Assembly (NCBI RefSeq): GCF_000425785.1
Contig: NZ_AUEC01000019.1
Coordinates: 84,730-148,729 of the forward strand
Reading direction: 5' to 3'
DNA from: Pseudomonas taiwanensis DSM 21245
GTDB taxonomy: Bacteria; Pseudomonadota; Gammaproteobacteria; Pseudomonadales; Pseudomonadaceae
Length of the DNA stretch: 64,000 nucleotides
A program made the position numbers and the translations under genes. Shown here in pieces: positions 54,429 to 62,253 of the stretch; position 1 is the stretch's first letter; each line of letters begins with the position of its first letter. The notes below the pieces were generated by a model. That model saw nothing but the letters and a program-made list of their open reading frames with translations, was not told the origin of the DNA and did not search any database.

Positions 54429-55910
54429 TTAGCGCATCACGAACGGGTCGGGCATCGGCGCGGTGGAGAGATTGATCCACACCGTCTTCAGCTCGGTATA
54501 AGCCAGCACCGAGTCGATGCCGCTCTCACGGCCGTAGCCGCTGTTCTTGAAGCCACCGATCGGCGCCATGGCCGACACGGCACGGTAGGTGTTGACCCAA
54601 ATGATGCCGGAGCGTACGTCACGGGCCAGGCGATGGGCACGGCCCAGGTCACGGGTCCAGATCCCGGCTGCCAGGCCGAACTGGGAGTCGTTGGCGATTG
54701 CCAAGGCCTCTTCCTCGGTCTTGAAGCGGATCACCGCCGCGACCGGGCCGAATACCTCTTCCTGCATGATGGTCATCGAGTTGCTGTCGCACTCGAACAG
54801 GGTCGGCTCGTAGAACCAGCCGTCCCCCTCGACCTCGGCACGCTTGCCACCCATGTGCAATTTGGCGCCTTCGGCCTTGGCGGCCGCAACCAGGCCTTCG
54901 ACCACGGCCAGTTGCTGGGCGGTGGCCATCGGGCCCATCTCGCTGGCATCGTCCTGCGGATTACCGATACGAATGCGCTTGGCGCGGGCGATCAGGCGCT
55001 CGACGAACTCATCGAAGATCTCATCCTGCACCAGCAAGCGCGAACCTGCCACGCAGCTTTGTCCCGAGGCGGCATAGATGCCGGCTACGGCGCCGTTGAT
55101 GGCGCTGTCCAGGTCAGCGTCGGCGAAGATGATGTTTGGCGACTTGCCACCCAGCTCCAGGGACAGCTTGGCGAAGTTCTCGGCGCTGCTGCGCACCACA
55201 TGGCGGGCGGTAGCAGCACCGCCGGTGAAGGCGATCTTGCGCACCAGTGGATGGCGGGTAAGCGCTGCGCCAGTGCTTGGGCCGTAGCCGGTCACCACGT
55301 TGACCACGCCAGCCGGGAAGCCGGCTTCTAGGGCCAGGCGGGCCAGCTCCAGAATGGTCGCTGAGGCGTGCTCGGACGGCTTGAGCACGATGGTGTTGCC
55401 GGCGGCCAGAGCCGGCGCCAGCTTGATCGCGGTCAGGTACAGTGGGCTGTTCCACGGGATGATCCCGGCCACCACGCCGATCGGCTCGTGCACGGTGTAG
55501 GCGAACAGGTCAGGCTTGTCCAGCGGCAGGGTGCCGCCTTCGAGCTTGTCGGCCAGGCCTGCGGTGTAGTGGAAGAACTCCGGCAGGTAGCCGACCTGGC
55601 CGCGGGTTTCGCGGATCAGCTTGCCGTTGTCGCGGCTTTCGAGCTGGGCGAGGTGCTCTTTGTTCTGGGCGATCAGATCGCCGAGGCGACGCAGCAGCTT
55701 GCCTCGGGCGGTCGCGGTGAGGCTGCGCCAGGCTCTGCTGTCGAAGGCACGCTGGGCGGCCTGCACGGCCAGTTCGACATCGGCCTCACCGGCGTCGGGC
55801 AGTTGCGCCCAGGCCTTGGCGGTAGCCGGGTCGAGGCTGTCGAAGGTCTTGCCGCTCTGGGCATCGAGCCATTGGCCGTCGATGCACATCTGGAAACGAA
55901 CGAGGGTCAT
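54429..55910 (-). CDS. NAD(P)-dependent aldehyde dehydrogenase
   Basis: The 493-residue protein is a complete ALDH. IPWNSPLYLTAIKLAPALAAGNTIVLKPSE binds the nucleotide, the general-base glutamate is in LSLELGGKSPNIIFADAD, and the nucleophile cysteine is in ASGQSCVAGSRLL. It oxidises an aldehyde to a carboxylic acid, probably an intermediate released after ring opening. Its ATG overlaps the alpha/beta hydrolase stop as ATGA, so the two are translationally coupled. The substrate is unknown. Confidence 0.9.
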   Translation of the reverse strand: MTLVRFQMCIDGQWLDAQSGKTFDSLDPATAKAWAQLPDAGEADVELAVQAAQRAFDSRAWRSLTATARGKLLRRLGDLIAQNKEHLAQLESRDNGKLIRETRGQVGYLPEFFHYTAGLADKLEGGTLPLDKPDLFAYTVHEPIGVVAGIIPWNSPLYLTAIKLAPALAAGNTIVLKPSEHASATILELARLALEAGFPAGVVNVVTGYGPSTGAALTRHPLVRKIAFTGGAATARHVVRSSAENFAKLSLELGGKSPNIIFADADLDSAINGAVAGIYAASGQSCVAGSRLLVQDEIFDEFVERLIARAKRIRIGNPQDDASEMGPMATAQQLAVVEGLVAAAKAEGAKLHMGGKRAEVEGDGWFYEPTLFECDSNSMTIMQEEVFGPVAAVIRFKTEEEALAIANDSQFGLAAGIWTRDLGRAHRLARDVRSGIIWVNTYRAVSAMAPIGGFKNSGYGRESGIDSVLAYTELKTVWINLSTAPMPDPFVMR

Positions 55911-56740
55911 GCAACAATCCCCTTGGCGGATTCGGTAAGGGTGCGGGCTTGCGCCAGGAAGTCCAGAAGCATCTTGTTGACTTCCCGCGGCGCTTCCACC
56001 GGCATCATATGCCGTTGCTCGGCGAGGACCACGCTTTGCGCACCAGGAATGCGCGCGGCAAGCTGGCGAGTCATGGCCGGGGTGGAGCCTGCGTCGAGTT
56101 CACCGGTGGCGATCAGCGTCGGCACCTGGATGCTGCCCAGGTCGTCGGCGCGATACATGTCTTGGGTGGCGAACAGCGCATAAGTGGTGTGATAGCCCTG
56201 CGGATCGTTGCTCGCCAGCACCTGGCGGATGGCGGCGACCTGCGCGGGGTTGGCGGCTTTGTATTCGCGGCTGAACCAGCGGTCGAGCGCGGCATCGACG
56301 TTGGCGTCCGGGCCTTGTTGCGCAGCCTGGGCGGCACGGGCGATGACGCCGGCGCTCTGCTCGGGGGTGCGGTTGAACACGCTGTTGAGCACCACCAGCG
56401 CGGCAAGGCGCTGCCGGTGGTGAAGGGCGAATGCGCGCGCCACCAGGCCACCCATCGAGAAGCCAATCACGGTGGCTTGGGCAATCTGCAGGTGATCGAG
56501 CAGTTCGGCCAGTTGGTCGGCGTAGCCTTCCAGGCCTACGTCGGGCGGTGGCAGGGCGCTCTGGCCATGGCCGAGCATGTCATAGGCGATGACCCGATAG
56601 TCGTTGGCCAGGCCCACGAACTGCCCGCCCCACATTTCTTTGTTCAGGCCCACGCCGTGGATCAACACCACAGGTTGGCCCTGGCCTTGGACCAGGTAGC
56701 TGGTTCCGGCCGGTGTACGTTCAGCGACAGGCTGAATCAT
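55907..56740 (-). CDS. Alpha/beta hydrolase (RutD/PcaD-like shape)
   Basis: The 277-residue protein has the oxyanion HGVGLNKEMWGGQF, the nucleophile elbow GFSMGG (catalytic serine near residue 98), the acid in ATGELDAGSTP and the histidine in EQRHMMPVEAP. It hydrolyses an ester, amide or carbamate. In Rut-type pathways the hydrolase RutD takes the corresponding place. The ATG at 56740 has AAGGAG 8 bp upstream; a longer start adds an unrelated leader. It overlaps the aldehyde dehydrogenase gene by 4 bp. Confidence 0.87.
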   Translation of the reverse strand: MIQPVAERTPAGTSYLVQGQGQPVVLIHGVGLNKEMWGGQFVGLANDYRVIAYDMLGHGQSALPPPDVGLEGYADQLAELLDHLQIAQATVIGFSMGGLVARAFALHHRQRLAALVVLNSVFNRTPEQSAGVIARAAQAAQQGPDANVDAALDRWFSREYKAANPAQVAAIRQVLASNDPQGYHTTYALFATQDMYRADDLGSIQVPTLIATGELDAGSTPAMTRQLAARIPGAQSVVLAEQRHMMPVEAPREVNKMLLDFLAQARTLTESAKGIVA

Positions 56741-56806
56741 GGAGGGCGCTCCTTGAAGGTCGGGCGTGGCGCTTGCACGCAACGCCCCGGCCCGTCTTGG
56801 TTGTTG

Positions 56807-57403
56807 TTATTGAGCGTTGGCTTTTTCGGCAGCCAGTTCTTCCAGGTCGATGTAGCGGTTGCCGATGCGCGGGTGCAGGCGACCGCCGTCGGAGGCGCCC
56901 AGGACCACGACGATTTCATCGGCGCGCGGGGCGTCTTCGATCTGCATTTCCAGGGTGATGTAGTGAGAACGCAGGCCTTCGTCGTCCTTCTGCATCATCG
57001 GGATCTGAATCGAGGTGCCTGGGCCGCCGCGCTTGTTGGTGAAGCTCAGGTAGCTCTTGGCCTTGACGGCTTCGCGGTAATGGTTGCCGAAGCGCAGGGT
57101 GTGGATCACGGCGGAAGCGTGTTCGATTTCGCCATCGGCGCCGACCACGGCGGCCTTGCCGTAGGCTTCGATCTTGTCGGCACCGCCGATGGCGGCGGTC
57201 AGGCGCTCGACCATCAGCGCGCCCAGCTCGGAGCAGTTGGCGCGGATTTCCGGCTTCAGATCCTCAACGAAACCGCGACCGGCCCATGGGTTCTTGATCA
57301 CCACGGCCAGGCCGACCATGGTCACTGGCTTGTCGGTGGCTTTGCCGCCTTCGATGCGGGTCTCTTCGGAGTAGGTGACGATCTTGCGGATTTCGAAACT
57401 CAT
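56807..57403 (-). CDS. DUF1185 'amino acid synthesis' family protein
   Basis: The 198-residue protein matches the AA_synth (DUF1185, PF06684) family: EIRKIVTYSEETRIEGG, VVIKNPWAGRGFVEDLKPEI and a C-terminal GASDGGRLHPRIGN. Structures of the family are homotrimers, but its activity is unknown and the 'amino acid synthesis' name is not a proven function. Here it heads the second transcription unit of a catabolic cluster, so a hydrolase, isomerase or decarboxylase step is likely. The ATG at 57403 has AGGAG 8 bp upstream. The GntR-type operator lies 40 bp ahead. Confidence 0.85.
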   Translation of the reverse strand: MSFEIRKIVTYSEETRIEGGKATDKPVTMVGLAVVIKNPWAGRGFVEDLKPEIRANCSELGALMVERLTAAIGGADKIEAYGKAAVVGADGEIEHASAVIHTLRFGNHYREAVKAKSYLSFTNKRGGPGTSIQIPMMQKDDEGLRSHYITLEMQIEDAPRADEIVVVLGASDGGRLHPRIGNRYIDLEELAAEKANAQ

Positions 57404-57443
57404 GGGGGGCTCCTGGTGAGGGTTATCAGCTCTTGTTGTCTGA

Positions 57444-57460
57444 TGGTATACCATAATATT
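57444..57460. promoter_or_regulatory. GntR-type operator, site 1 (DUF1185 unit)
   Basis: TGGTATACCATAATATT has the palindromic core ATGGTATACCAT (57443-57454). It shares 14 or more of 17 positions with the sites at 59360 and 59532 and lies 40 bp upstream of the DUF1185 start. Confidence 0.72.
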
Positions 57461-57636
57461 TGTTGTGCAAGAGGTGCCGAACAATTTCTCTGGTCAGGGG
57501 GACGAAAGGTGGGCTGATCCCTTGGTTTTTGGGCTGTCTGTGCTGGACTTCTCGCGGGTAGCCATGCACCTGCAGGTGCTGCACTGTTCTCGATTTCAGT
57601 GGGCTGGCGATGGGAACGCCGCCCATGCAAAAAAAT

Positions 57637-57675
57637 GCCCGCTCACGCGGGCCACGAGGGCCCGCGGGAGCGGGC
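57637..57675 (-). terminator. Strong intrinsic terminator after the luciferase-family gene
   Basis: On the minus strand a GC-rich stem (GCCCGCTC...CGCGGGCC with its complement) is followed by a run of seven T (complement of the A run at 57629-57635). It lies 31 bp after the stop of the monooxygenase gene and separates two transcription units. Confidence 0.85.
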
Positions 57676-57706
57676 TCATCCCGCAACGGTTTCAGGCAAT
57701 GGGAAT

Positions 57707-58750
57707 TCAGGCGAACGCCGGCACCACTTCCTTGATGAAGAGTTCGAGCGACTTTTTCTTCTCGGCGTGGGGCAGGCTGTTGTCGCACCAGAAGCTGAAC
57801 TCGTCGACGCCCAGTTCCTGGTAGTACTTGATGCGCGCGATGATTTCTTCCGGCGTGCCGATCATGGTGTTCTTGCGGATATTCTCCAGCGCGAACGCCG
57901 GCACTTCAGCGAACTTGGACTCCGGGCTTGGCTCGAGGAATCCGTTGACCGGCGTGGTCTTGTTGCCGAACCAGGCGTCGAAGGTGCGGTAGAAGCGCGA
58001 GATGGCCTGGGCGCCAACCTTCCAGCCTTCGGGCTCCGACGGGCTGTGTACGTGGGTGTGACGCAGCACCATCAGTTGCGGGCGCGGTACTTCGGGGTTG
58101 TTGTCGAGTGCGGCCTGGAACTTGTTCTTCAGGTCCAGCACTTCTTCGTCGCCCTTCATCAGCGGGGTGACCATGACGTTGCAGCCGTTTTTCACAGCGA
58201 AATTGTGCGAGTCCGGGTCGCGCGCGGCGATCCACATCGGGGGCATGCCTTTTTGCACGGGCTTGGGCACGCTGGTGGAGGTCGGGAACTTGTAAACCTC
58301 ACCCTCATGGGCGTAATCGCCTTCCCACAGTTTGCGTACGGCCGGCACCATTTCACGCAGCGCCTTGCCGCCGTCGGTGGCGGGCATGCCGCTGGCCATG
58401 CGGTCGAACTCGAACTGATAGGCGCCACGGGCCAGGCCCACTTCCATGCGACCGTTGCTGATCACGTCCAGCAGGGCGCATTCACCGGCCACGCGGATAG
58501 GGTTCCAGAACGGCGCGATGATGGTGCCGGCGCCCAGGCGGATTTTCTCGGTGCGCGCGGCCAGGTAGGCCAGCAGCGGCATCGGGCTCGGCGAGATGGT
58601 GTATTCCATGGCGTGGTGTTCGCCGATCCACACGGTGCTGAAACCGCCGTTCTCGGCCATCAGGGTCAGTTCGGTCAGGTCTTCGAACAGCTGGCGATGG
58701 CTGACCTGTTCATCCCAACGTTCCATGTGCACGAACAACGAAAATTTCAT
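57707..58750 (-). CDS. LLM-class (bacterial luciferase-like) flavin-dependent monooxygenase
   Basis: The 347-residue protein is a TIM-barrel luciferase-family oxidase: MKFSLFVHMERWD start, WIGEHHAMEYTISPSPMPLLAYLAART, LGAGTIIAPFWNPIRVAGECALLDVISNGRMEVGLARGAYQ and MPPMWIAARDPDSHNFAVKNG. It needs FMNH2 from a flavin reductase and inserts oxygen into a substrate. The order reductase (59302) then monooxygenase, plus an NCS1 permease divergent to them, recalls RutA/RutF/RutG, yet the chain is not obviously RutA. It ends in a strong terminator. The substrate is unknown. Confidence 0.88.
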   Translation of the reverse strand: MKFSLFVHMERWDEQVSHRQLFEDLTELTLMAENGGFSTVWIGEHHAMEYTISPSPMPLLAYLAARTEKIRLGAGTIIAPFWNPIRVAGECALLDVISNGRMEVGLARGAYQFEFDRMASGMPATDGGKALREMVPAVRKLWEGDYAHEGEVYKFPTSTSVPKPVQKGMPPMWIAARDPDSHNFAVKNGCNVMVTPLMKGDEEVLDLKNKFQAALDNNPEVPRPQLMVLRHTHVHSPSEPEGWKVGAQAISRFYRTFDAWFGNKTTPVNGFLEPSPESKFAEVPAFALENIRKNTMIGTPEEIIARIKYYQELGVDEFSFWCDNSLPHAEKKKSLELFIKEVVPAFA

Positions 58751-58816
58751 GGGGCTTTCCTCGGAGCTTTAAGGTGTCGCCTGGTGCGCCAGGCGTCATT
58801 GATGACGATAGGTGGC

Positions 58817-59302
58817 TCAGGCGAAGGCGGGCAGGCTGGCCATCTTGCCGCGGCAGTAGACCATCGGCCGTGGGGCCTCTTCGGGCACGATCAGGTTGTG
58901 CACCTTGCCGACCATGATGGCGTGGTCGCCGCCTTCGTATTCACGCCACAATTCGCATTCGATGACGGCGGTGGCGCCGGCCAGAATGGGGTTGCCAAGC
59001 TCGCTCAAAGTCCACTCGATACCAGCGGCCTTGTCCTTGCCTTTCTTGGCGAACGCGTAGGCTTCGGTCTGTTGCTCGCCAGAGAGCAGGTGGATGGCAA
59101 AGCGCTTGTTGCGCATCAGTACCGGGTAGGAATCGGAGCTGTAGTTCGGGCAGAACAGCACCAGCGGCGGGTCCATGGACAGGGAAGAAAATGCGCTGGC
59201 GGTAAGGCCGACGATCGAACCATCGTCGTCCAGGGTGGTGATGACCGTGACGCCGGACGGGAAGGAGCCCAGGACATGCTTGTAGACGGTTGCATCGATC
59301 AT
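58817..59302 (-). CDS. Flavin reductase (HpaC/RutF-like), copy 2
   Basis: The 161-residue protein has the same length and architecture as the reductase at 53930: FPSGVTVITTLDDDGSIVGLTASAFSSLSMDPPLVLFCPNYSSDSYPVL and ECELWREYEGGDHAIMVGKVHNL. It is the natural electron donor for the monooxygenase 66 bp downstream in the same unit. I chose the ATG at 59302 with GAGG upstream; the longer frame adds a leader that contains the operator region. A GntR-type site (59360) lies 57 bp upstream. Confidence 0.87.
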   Translation of the reverse strand: MIDATVYKHVLGSFPSGVTVITTLDDDGSIVGLTASAFSSLSMDPPLVLFCPNYSSDSYPVLMRNKRFAIHLLSGEQQTEAYAFAKKGKDKAAGIEWTLSELGNPILAGATAVIECELWREYEGGDHAIMVGKVHNLIVPEEAPRPMVYCRGKMASLPAFA

Positions 59303-59359
59303 GGCGAATACCTCGAGAGGGCTGCGGTGGTCCGCGGTTTTTATCGTTGATGTGTCTGA

Positions 59360-59376
59360 TGGTATACCGTAATACT
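59360..59376. promoter_or_regulatory. GntR-type operator, site 2 (reductase-monooxygenase unit)
   Basis: TGGTATACCGTAATACT differs from site 1 at three positions. It is 57 bp upstream of the second flavin reductase start. Confidence 0.7.
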
Positions 59377-59531
59377 CGATTTGCAAGTGGAATTTTACAC
59401 CGGGTAAAAATCACGATGAATGGCGCAAGGCCGCATGAACAGCGGCTTTGAAAAAATCAAGCAAGCATTGCGGGTGCTGCTGAACCGGATCAGTTACACA
59501 TTTTTCAGCCGCATCAGTGTTGTCAAAAGTT

Positions 59532-59548
59532 TGGAATACCATAATATG
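59532..59548. promoter_or_regulatory. GntR-type operator, site 3 (permease)
   Basis: TGGAATACCATAATATG differs from site 1 at two positions and runs into the palindrome ACCATAATATGGT (59539-59551). It ends 71 bp upstream of the permease ATG. Confidence 0.66.
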
Positions 59549-59619
59549 GTCTTCAGCTGAGAGGCCGCCCCGCGCGGTTTCCTTACAAAGATAAAAACGA
59601 CCTTTCGAGCTGAAAACCT

Positions 59620-61023
59620 ATGTCCCAACCGTCGTCGCAACACCAGTTTGTCGAGAATCACACGGTCGATTACGTTCCACCTGCCGAGCGCCATGGGAAG
59701 GCGCGTGATCTGTTCACCCTTTGGTTCAGCACCAACATAGCGCCCCTGCCCATCGTCACCGGCGCCATGGTGGTCCAGGTATTCCACCTGAATCTGTTGT
59801 GGGGGTTGGTCGCCATCGTGCTGGGTCATCTTGCCGGGGGCGTGGTCATCGCCTTGGCCTCTGCCCAGGGACCGCAGTTGGGCATTCCGCAGATGGTCCA
59901 GAGCCGTGGCCAATTCGGCCGCTATGGCGCCTTACTGATCGTGTTCTTCACGGCGCTCATTTATGTGGGCTTCTTCATTTCCAACATCGTGTTGGCGGGC
60001 AAGTCGATCCATGGCATCGCCCCCAGCGTGCCGATGCCCACTGCCATCGTCATTGGTGCGCTGAGCGCAACGGCCATTGGTGTGATCGGTTACCGCTTCA
60101 TCCACACCTTGAACCGTATTGGCACCTGGGTGATGGGCTCGGCATTGCTGGCAGGCTTCATCATGATGTTCGCCCAGCAGCTGCCGGCTGACTTCTTCAG
60201 CCGCGGAGGGTTCAACCTGTCAGGCTTCATCGCCACGGTGTCGCTCGGCACTATCTGGCAGATCAGCTTCTCGCCGTACACCTCCGACTACTCGCGCTAC
60301 CTGCCGCGTGAGGTAGGCATCGCCAAGCCATTCTGGGCGACCTATTTCGGCGCCACACTGGGCACCATTTTGTGCTTCAGTTTCGGTGCCGTGGCGGTGC
60401 TGTGCGTGCCGCAAGGTACCGATGCGATGGACGCGGTCAAGCAAGCCACCGGTTGGCTGGGGCCGATCCTGATGGTGCTGTTCCTGCTCAACATCATCAG
60501 CCATAACGCCCTCAACCTCTATGGCGCGGTGCTGTCGATCGTCACGGCCATCCAGACCTTCGTCGCCCAGTGGACCCCGAGCATCAAGGTGCGGGTGATT
60601 TTGGCGTCGCTGATCTTGGTGGGCTGCGGCCTGGTAGCGCTCAATGCATCGGCGGACTTCATCGGTCAGTTCATCGGCCTGATCCTGGCGCTACTGCTGG
60701 TGCTCGTACCGTGGGCATCGATCAACTTGATCGACTTCTACCTGATCAAGAAAGGCCAGTACGACATTGCCTCGATCTTCCGCGCCGATGGCGGTATCTA
60801 CGGGCGCTTCAACCACCATGCGATTGTCGCCTATGCCTGCGGGATCCTGGTGCAGTTGCCGTTCGCCAACACTTCGCTGTATGTCGGGCCCTACTCGAAC
60901 ATCGTCGAGGGGGCCGACCTGTCGTGGCTGTTTGGCTTGTTGGTGACGGTGCCGCTCTATTACTGCCTGGCGACCCGAGGCAAGGAAGAGAAAGCGGGGC
61001 AGGTTGTCAGTGCGAATGACTGA
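59620..61023 (+). CDS. NCS1-family nucleobase/heterocycle permease
   Basis: The 467-residue protein has twelve predicted helices and the NCS1 (cytosine/purine/uracil/thiamine/allantoin) signatures: RDLFTLWFSTNIAPLPIVTGAMV, GIPQMVQSRGQFGRYGALLIVFFTALIYVGFF and YTSDYSRYLPR. NCS1 carriers import purines, pyrimidines, hydantoins or related vitamins. It is the only gene of the cluster on the plus strand and is divergent from the reductase-monooxygenase unit. Shared operator sites suggest it delivers the pathway substrate, which is the best clue that the substrate is a nitrogen heterocycle. Confidence 0.88.
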   Translation: MSQPSSQHQFVENHTVDYVPPAERHGKARDLFTLWFSTNIAPLPIVTGAMVVQVFHLNLLWGLVAIVLGHLAGGVVIALASAQGPQLGIPQMVQSRGQFGRYGALLIVFFTALIYVGFFISNIVLAGKSIHGIAPSVPMPTAIVIGALSATAIGVIGYRFIHTLNRIGTWVMGSALLAGFIMMFAQQLPADFFSRGGFNLSGFIATVSLGTIWQISFSPYTSDYSRYLPREVGIAKPFWATYFGATLGTILCFSFGAVAVLCVPQGTDAMDAVKQATGWLGPILMVLFLLNIISHNALNLYGAVLSIVTAIQTFVAQWTPSIKVRVILASLILVGCGLVALNASADFIGQFIGLILALLLVLVPWASINLIDFYLIKKGQYDIASIFRADGGIYGRFNHHAIVAYACGILVQLPFANTSLYVGPYSNIVEGADLSWLFGLLVTVPLYYCLATRGKEEKAGQVVSAND

Positions 61024-61043
61024 CTGGGCTTCGTAACGACCGT

Positions 61044-61069
61044 GATGGCGCTCCTTTGGCAGCGCCATC
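61044..61069 (+). terminator. Intrinsic terminator between permease and acyl-CoA dehydrogenase
   Basis: GATGGCGCT and AGCGCCATC form a 9-bp stem with an 8-nt loop, followed by TTCGTTTTC. It lies between convergent genes. Confidence 0.75.
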
Positions 61070-61085
61070 TTCGTTTTCGGGGGGC

Positions 61086-62237
61086 CTACAACGGATAGTG
61101 CTTCAGTTCCCGAGCGATCAGCATCCGCTGGATCTCGCTCGAGCCCTCATAGATCTGCGTGATCCGCGCATCGCGGTAATACCGCTCCACCGGATAGTCT
61201 TCCAGGTAGCCATAGCCTCCGTGCACCTGAATCGCCATCGAACACACGCGCTCGGCCATTTCCGAAGCGAACAGCTTGGCCTGGGATGCTTCCGACAAGC
61301 ACGGCTTGCCCGCGCTGCGCAGGCGCGCAGCATGCAGTATCAACAGGCGCGCGGCATTGACCTGTACCTGCATGTCGGCCAGCAGGTTAGCGATGCTCTG
61401 GTGTTCATTGATCGGCTTGCCGAACTGCACACGGTCGCGCGAATAGAGAAGGGCAGCCTCGAATGCCGCGCGGGCTATCCCCAAAGCTTGGGCGGCGATG
61501 CCTATCCGCCCGCCTTCGAGGTTGGAGAGGGCGATAGCCAGGCCCTTGCCGCGCTCGCCAAGGATGTTGGCGGCCGGAATACGGCAGTTGTCGAGGGAGA
61601 CCGCGCAGGTATCCGAAGCGCGGATGCCCATCTTGTGCTCGCTACGGTCGACCTTGAACCCCGGATTGTCGGTCGGCACCAGAAAGGCAGAAAGACCCTT
61701 CTTGCCCAGCTCCGGGTCGGTGACGGCGAAGACGATGGCCAGTCCGGCACGGCGGGCGTTGCTGACGAACTGCTTGGAGCCGTTGATCACCCATTCGCCG
61801 TTGACCAGCTCTGCACGGGTGCGCAGGTTGTGCGCTTCGGAGCCGGCTTGCGGCTCGGTCAGGCAGAAGCAACCGATGACTTCGCCGCTGGCCAGGCGCG
61901 GTAGCCAGGCCTGTTGCTGCTCGGGCGTGCCATAAGCCAGCAGCGGGCCGCAACCGACGGAGTTGTGAATGCTCATCATCGCCCCGGTAGCGCCGCAGCC
62001 AGCAGCGATCTCCTCGACGGCCAGGGCATAGGCGACATAGTCGGTGTAGCTGCCGCCAAAGTCTTCAGGCACCACCATGCCAAGCAGGCCCAGTTCGCCC
62101 ATTTTCTTCACCACGGCGTCATCGATCCAGCCGGCCTTTTCCCAAGCCTGGGCGTGGGGGGCGATCTCGCCGCGGGCAAAGTCCCGGGCCATGTCGCGGA
62201 TCATGATCTGCTCTTCGCTCAGTTCCAGGTCTTGCAT
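61086..62237 (-). CDS. Acyl-CoA dehydrogenase, isobutyryl/short-branched-chain type
   Basis: The 383-residue flavoprotein is a complete [41 protein letters not shown] start, [13 protein letters not shown] for FAD binding, and the catalytic glutamate E364 in [11 protein letters not shown]. It introduces the 2,3 double bond in an acyl-CoA and passes electrons to ETF. The pairing with a 3-hydroxyisobutyryl-CoA hydrolase gene (17 bp upstream) points to isobutyryl-CoA, the valine branch. Other short chains remain possible. Confidence 0.9.
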   Translation of the reverse strand: MQDLELSEEQIMIRDMARDFARGEIAPHAQAWEKAGWIDDAVVKKMGELGLLGMVVPEDFGGSYTDYVAYALAVEEIAAGCGATGAMMSIHNSVGCGPLLAYGTPEQQQAWLPRLASGEVIGCFCLTEPQAGSEAHNLRTRAELVNGEWVINGSKQFVSNARRAGLAIVFAVTDPELGKKGLSAFLVPTDNPGFKVDRSEHKMGIRASDTCAVSLDNCRIPAANILGERGKGLAIALSNLEGGRIGIAAQALGIARAAFEAALLYSRDRVQFGKPINEHQSIANLLADMQVQVNAARLLILHAARLRSAGKPCLSEASQAKLFASEMAERVCSMAIQVHGGYGYLEDYPVERYYRDARITQIYEGSSEIQRMLIARELKHYPL

Positions 62238-62253
62238 GTGCGTACTCCCAGGC

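Noticed and set aside
55949..57517. Long plus-strand open frame opposite the hydrolase and DUF1185 genes
   Set aside because: It is antisense to two genes with clear family motifs and coupled starts. High-GC DNA commonly yields such long shadow frames; its translation has no recognisable domain.
57599..59350. 583-codon plus-strand frame opposite the monooxygenase and flavin reductase
   Set aside because: It spans two real genes, a terminator and an operator; the minus-strand proteins have clear families and ribosome sites.
52565..61023. Calling the cluster the rut uracil operon
   Set aside because: RutB, RutC and RutE are missing and DUF1185, CMD and ALDH genes are added; the monooxygenase does not show an obvious RutA identity by eye.
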